Shown: one piece after another, positions 4,453-6,201 of the stretch
How the letters are laid out: each line of letters starts with the position of its first letter
How positions within the stretch are numbered: position 1 is the stretch's first letter
NCBI GenBank assembly: GCA_020344715.1
Contig: CP070828.1
Span: forward strand, 218,685-224,885
Origin: Candidatus Bathyarchaeota archaeon
GTDB taxonomy: Archaea > Thermoproteota > Bathyarchaeia > Bathyarchaeales > Bathyarchaeaceae
Reading direction: 5' to 3'
DNA length: 6,201 bases
The notes under the pieces: model-generated
Told to the model about the DNA's origin: nothing
What the model saw: only the letters and a program-made list of their open reading frames with translations
Databases searched by the model: none
Made by a program: the position numbers and the translations under genes

Positions 4453-4872
4453 CTACCGTTTCCAATCTAGGAGTCTCTTTTCACCTTCAATCTTCTTTAG
4501 CTTGGTGATATCTTGTGTTACTTCCAGCGTTCCCATGTACTTTCCGTTTTGATCTCGAACTGGGAAATACCTGATGTGAATCGTCCTTGCTCCTTGTTGG
4601 ATCCAAAACTCTGCTACGTTCTCTTTTCCATTCTTGAAGCTGTTCACGATTTCATTGACGATATGAACGCTTTTGGGAGGATGGCATTGTTGAACCTTCC
4701 TGCCGACGATCGCTTTTGTCCGCGCGAAGATTCTGTTCCCGAGTTTGTTGAAGTATCGAACTGTGTCGTCCCTGTCGACAAACGTGATGTCGATCGGAAG
4801 AGAATTCAAGATTGCTTCAAGTTCATCTTTTGAGGCAGCTCCGGTTTCAAATCGTAGCGGTTCTTCACTCAT
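4453..4872 (-). CDS. Single-domain PAS protein (PAS_10 / DUF438-associated type)
   Basis: This 139-residue protein is essentially one PAS domain. The N-terminal helix is about 15-25 (KDELEAILNSL), the core strand IDITFVDRDDTVRYFNK is at 27-43, GRKVQQCHPPKSV at 57-69, AEFWIQQGARTIHIRYFPVRDQNGKYMG at 87-114, and the exit LEVTQDITKLKKIEGEKR at 116-133. The VQQCHPPKS stretch and the AEFWI...IRY...VRD..G.Y.G.LEV.QD pattern resemble the PAS domain often attached to DUF438 proteins. Here it stands without any hemerythrin-like, kinase or HTH domain, so it would have to signal through a partner or act as a small-molecule/heme-binding module. His64 is a possible ligand (inference). The start ATG has GGTGA (4880-4884) 7 nt upstream. 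It lies 113 nt downstream of the reductive-dehalogenase-like gene on the same strand and has its own possible TATA box. Confidence 0.8.
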   Translation of the reverse strand: MSEEPLRFETGAASKDELEAILNSLPIDITFVDRDDTVRYFNKLGNRIFARTKAIVGRKVQQCHPPKSVHIVNEIVNSFKNGKENVAEFWIQQGARTIHIRYFPVRDQNGKYMGTLEVTQDITKLKKIEGEKRLLDWKR

Positions 4873-4913
4873 TCTTCAGTCACCCACTTTCCAACTGAAA
4901 CTAAGATACCACA

Positions 4914-4920
4914 GATATTG
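4914..4920 (-). promoter_or_regulatory. Weak TATA-like box of the PAS gene
   Basis: On the - strand the sequence CAATATC would start transcription near 4890, leaving about 17 nt of leader that includes the GGTGA ribosome-binding site at 4880-4884. The match to a TATA box is modest, so read-through from the upstream gene remains possible. Confidence 0.28.
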
Positions 4921-4936
4921 AAGAACAAGGGTTCTT
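4921..4936 (-). terminator. Perfect 6-bp stem-loop between the two - strand genes
   Basis: AAGAAC (4921-4926) and GTTCTT (4931-4936) flank a 4-nt loop (AAGG on +, CCTT on -). It lies 49 nt beyond the stop of the dehalogenase-like gene and just upstream of the weak TATA box of the PAS gene. It may be a 3' stem of the first transcript or an operator for the second. There is no long T-tract after it, so termination is unproven. Confidence 0.3.
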
Positions 4937-4985
4937 GAGCTTTGTGTAGGTCATGAAACAACACTTACGTTCACCGCCGTCTTGC

Positions 4986-6065
4986 CTATTCTCTTCTATT
5001 GAAAGGGCAGACTTTGATGCAAACGCTGCAGTCAACTCCCTTTTCGCTCCAGAATCTAAAACACTTTTCTCCATCGACCTGCCATTTCAGTATTCCTGAG
5101 TTGTTGGATGCGGTGATGGCTTCAGCGGTTCTGTTCTCGCTGATGGCGTGAGCCTGACAGTTCTCGAGACATCGTCTACACGTCTCGCAAAACCGCTGCA
5201 CTCCAAGGCTAATTGGCTTGTCAGGCGTCAGTGGAAGGTCGGTAAGCACCTTGCAGAGCCTTACTCTCGGTCCAAATTGTGGGGTGATCAATAAACCGTT
5301 CCGGCCAAGTTCACCCAATCCGGCGTCAATAGCCAGTGGAATGCTGAGTGCCGTGTCGTTACCGCACGGAAGCGCTTGGTAGCCTAGATTTCGGATAAAT
5401 TCAGCTAGAAGGCTGGAGGCGAAAGCCATCCGAGAATATCCCAGTCCCGTTGCGGTGGACGCTTCCAGGTCTGACCTCTCTATTCGGTCGCAATCCATTT
5501 TTATGGCCATAACAATTGCCGATTTAACCTGCTTGGAAAGACTTATCGGGGCATTCTTTCCAGTTAGCCTGTTGTACGCGTGAGAGTAGACCCAAAAGTC
5601 GTTCAATCGGGCTATCCCAATAAGATCAGCCCCATAGAACCTTGCCACACGCTTTATCTTCGCAGACATGCGTGTTGGGTCAAATCTTTGGAGTTTCTGG
5701 AACTCGAGGTTTGAGTCCAAGCTTTCCTCGGGTTCTTCGAGGCTTTCCCAAGAGTAAAGCCCGTCGTTCCCGTGCATGAATCCCGCGAAGGTTCCTAAGG
5801 TATTCGCCACGTACCACGACGCATCTCTCAGCGCAGAAGATTCGCGCGAGTGCTTCTTTCGAATTCGCGTCCGTCGAGCCGTTTGATAGGCGTGTTTCAA
5901 CTGCTGAATTGAAGGATCCCAAGCTGTCCTGCTCAGCACCGTGCGTTTCTGATTGAAGCGGTTGAGTTTCCCAACTACGTGATACGTTGGCTTATTCGCA
6001 ATTTTCGCTTTCAATGGCTTTCCTCGAAGGGAAAGAAGGGCTCTGAGACAGAAATAGTTTCCCAA
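4986..6065 (-). CDS. Reductive dehalogenase (RdhA)-like corrinoid/iron-sulfur protein, short form
   Basis: This 359-residue protein matches the RdhA catalytic family. The N-terminal PTYHVVGKLNRFNQKRTVLSR (26-46) and AWDP (48-51) look like the RdhA N-terminal part. The middle part ADLIGIARL (146-154), TGLGYSRM (206-213), IRNLGYQALPCGND (224-237) and AIDAGLGELGRNGLLITPQFGPRVR (245-269) resembles the corrinoid-binding core. Two ferredoxin motifs follow: C293-x2-C296-x2-C299-x3-C303 and C335-x10-C346-x2-C349-x3-C353-P. Characterised members remove halogen from organic halides using cobalamin and two 4Fe-4S clusters; epoxyqueuosine reductase QueG is a relative. Oddities: it ends six residues after the last cluster cysteine, whereas classic RdhA proteins continue; no Tat signal peptide is seen; no rdhB anchor gene adjoins; and Gln replaces the usual Pro after C303. 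The start is TTG 6065; an in-frame stop at 6087-6089 bounds it. The substrate is unknown, and a cytosolic redox role is as likely as dehalogenation. Confidence 0.85.
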   Translation of the reverse strand: MGNYFCLRALLSLRGKPLKAKIANKPTYHVVGKLNRFNQKRTVLSRTAWDPSIQQLKHAYQTARRTRIRKKHSRESSALRDASWYVANTLGTFAGFMHGNDGLYSWESLEEPEESLDSNLEFQKLQRFDPTRMSAKIKRVARFYGADLIGIARLNDFWVYSHAYNRLTGKNAPISLSKQVKSAIVMAIKMDCDRIERSDLEASTATGLGYSRMAFASSLLAEFIRNLGYQALPCGNDTALSIPLAIDAGLGELGRNGLLITPQFGPRVRLCKVLTDLPLTPDKPISLGVQRFCETCRRCLENCQAHAISENRTAEAITASNNSGILKWQVDGEKCFRFWSEKGVDCSVCIKVCPFNRRE

Positions 6066-6103
6066 ATCTCTTTCAGGTCGACGCTTTCACTGAGTGGGGA
6101 CAG

Positions 6104-6111
6104 ATAAATAA
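6104..6111. promoter_or_regulatory. TATA-like box in the divergent promoter region
   Basis: ATAAATAA reads as TTATTTAT on the - strand, where it is preceded by GAAGC, a reasonable BRE. On that strand transcription would start near 6081, 16 nt before the TTG start of the RdhA-like gene. Read on the + strand it would start near 6134, 18 nt before the moaC-like ATG. It may serve either gene; the - strand reading has the better BRE. Confidence 0.4.
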
Positions 6112-6151
6112 GCTTCGTCTAGTCAAGTGTTTCAGTTAGAACGTGGTTGAC

Positions 6152-6201
6152 ATGTCAATGGTTGATGTCACGCAGAAGCCCCAAGTCCATCGCGAAGCGA
6201 T
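6152..6201 (+). CDS. moaC: 5' fragment of a MoaC-like cyclic pyranopterin monophosphate synthase gene (cut by window edge)
   Basis: From ATG 6152 the frame reads MSMVDVTQKPQVHREA and runs off the right edge. The MVDV...KP...REA opening is the typical N-terminus of MoaC, which converts the GTP-derived precursor into cyclic pyranopterin monophosphate in molybdenum/tungsten cofactor synthesis. Only 16 full codons are present, so catalytic residues cannot be checked. A second ATG at 6158 (MVDV) is the more usual family start. GGTTGA (6145-6150) is a weak ribosome-binding candidate. It is divergent from the RdhA-like gene across an 86-nt spacer. Confidence 0.65.
   Translation, partial: MSMVDVTQKPQVHREA

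Noticed and set aside
4513..4833. 106-codon + strand frame
   Set aside because: Lies entirely antisense to the PAS gene, whose protein pattern is clear.
5680..5922. 80-codon - strand frame inside the RdhA-like gene
   Set aside because: Same strand but different frame; the RdhA frame is continuous with family motifs on both sides, so this is a shadow.
4986..6065. Plain epoxyqueuosine reductase (QueG)
   Set aside because: The N-terminal PTYHVVG...RF...SR..WDP part and the AGLGELGRNGLLITPQFGPRVR context fit RdhA better, though the two families are related.
1..6201. CRISPR array, insertion sequence, phage or toxin-antitoxin genes
   Set aside because: No regularly spaced long repeats, no transposase or integrase motifs, and no adjacent small toxin/antitoxin pair were found.

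Overview
The window looks like chromosomal DNA of an uncultivated archaeon, most plausibly from the Bathyarchaeia/TACK side of the tree (inference; no rRNA gene is present to test it). The support is an Orc1/Cdc6-type AAA+ initiator, an AfpA-type archaeoflavoprotein, a DUF2153-like protein that I know only from archaea, and TATA-like boxes sitting about 28-29 nt before two start codons, as in leaderless archaeal transcripts. G+C looks middling. There is no rRNA, recognisable tRNA, CRISPR array, transposase or phage gene.

Left part (1-1121): the 3' end of a flavodoxin-fold reductase gene runs in from the left edge. It is followed 11 nt later by an afpA-like flavoprotein gene, a probable redox operon. 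A roughly 310-nt gap follows with no convincing gene. It holds a TATA-like box and a run of GC-rich hairpins that may be a structured RNA.

Middle (1122-3594, + strand): a small DUF2153-like protein with a basic tail comes first, then a hairpin/T-rich terminator candidate, then a three-helix membrane protein starting at a TTG. A 223-nt spacer with repeated GATGCA words leads into an Orc1/Cdc6-family ATPase. A small winged-helix protein follows it closely; its strong Shine-Dalgarno sequence does not fit its first ordinary start codon. The ATPase and winged-helix genes look like one transcription unit.

Right part (3595-6201): a zinc-ribbon/YbjQ-fold protein is on the + strand. On the - strand lie a single-domain PAS protein and a reductive-dehalogenase-like iron-sulfur protein that ends right after its second cluster motif. 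At the right edge the first 17 codons of a MoaC-type molybdopterin synthesis gene start divergently from the dehalogenase-like gene.

Taken together this is a patchwork of short transcription units: redox flavoproteins, a probable replication or regulatory ATPase with its DNA-binding partner, and sensory or redox proteins. I see no clear new multigene system. The points most worth a second look are the Orc1/Cdc6 protein with altered sensor-1 and arginine positions, the start of its winged-helix neighbour, the structured gap at 811-1121, and the short RdhA-like protein.
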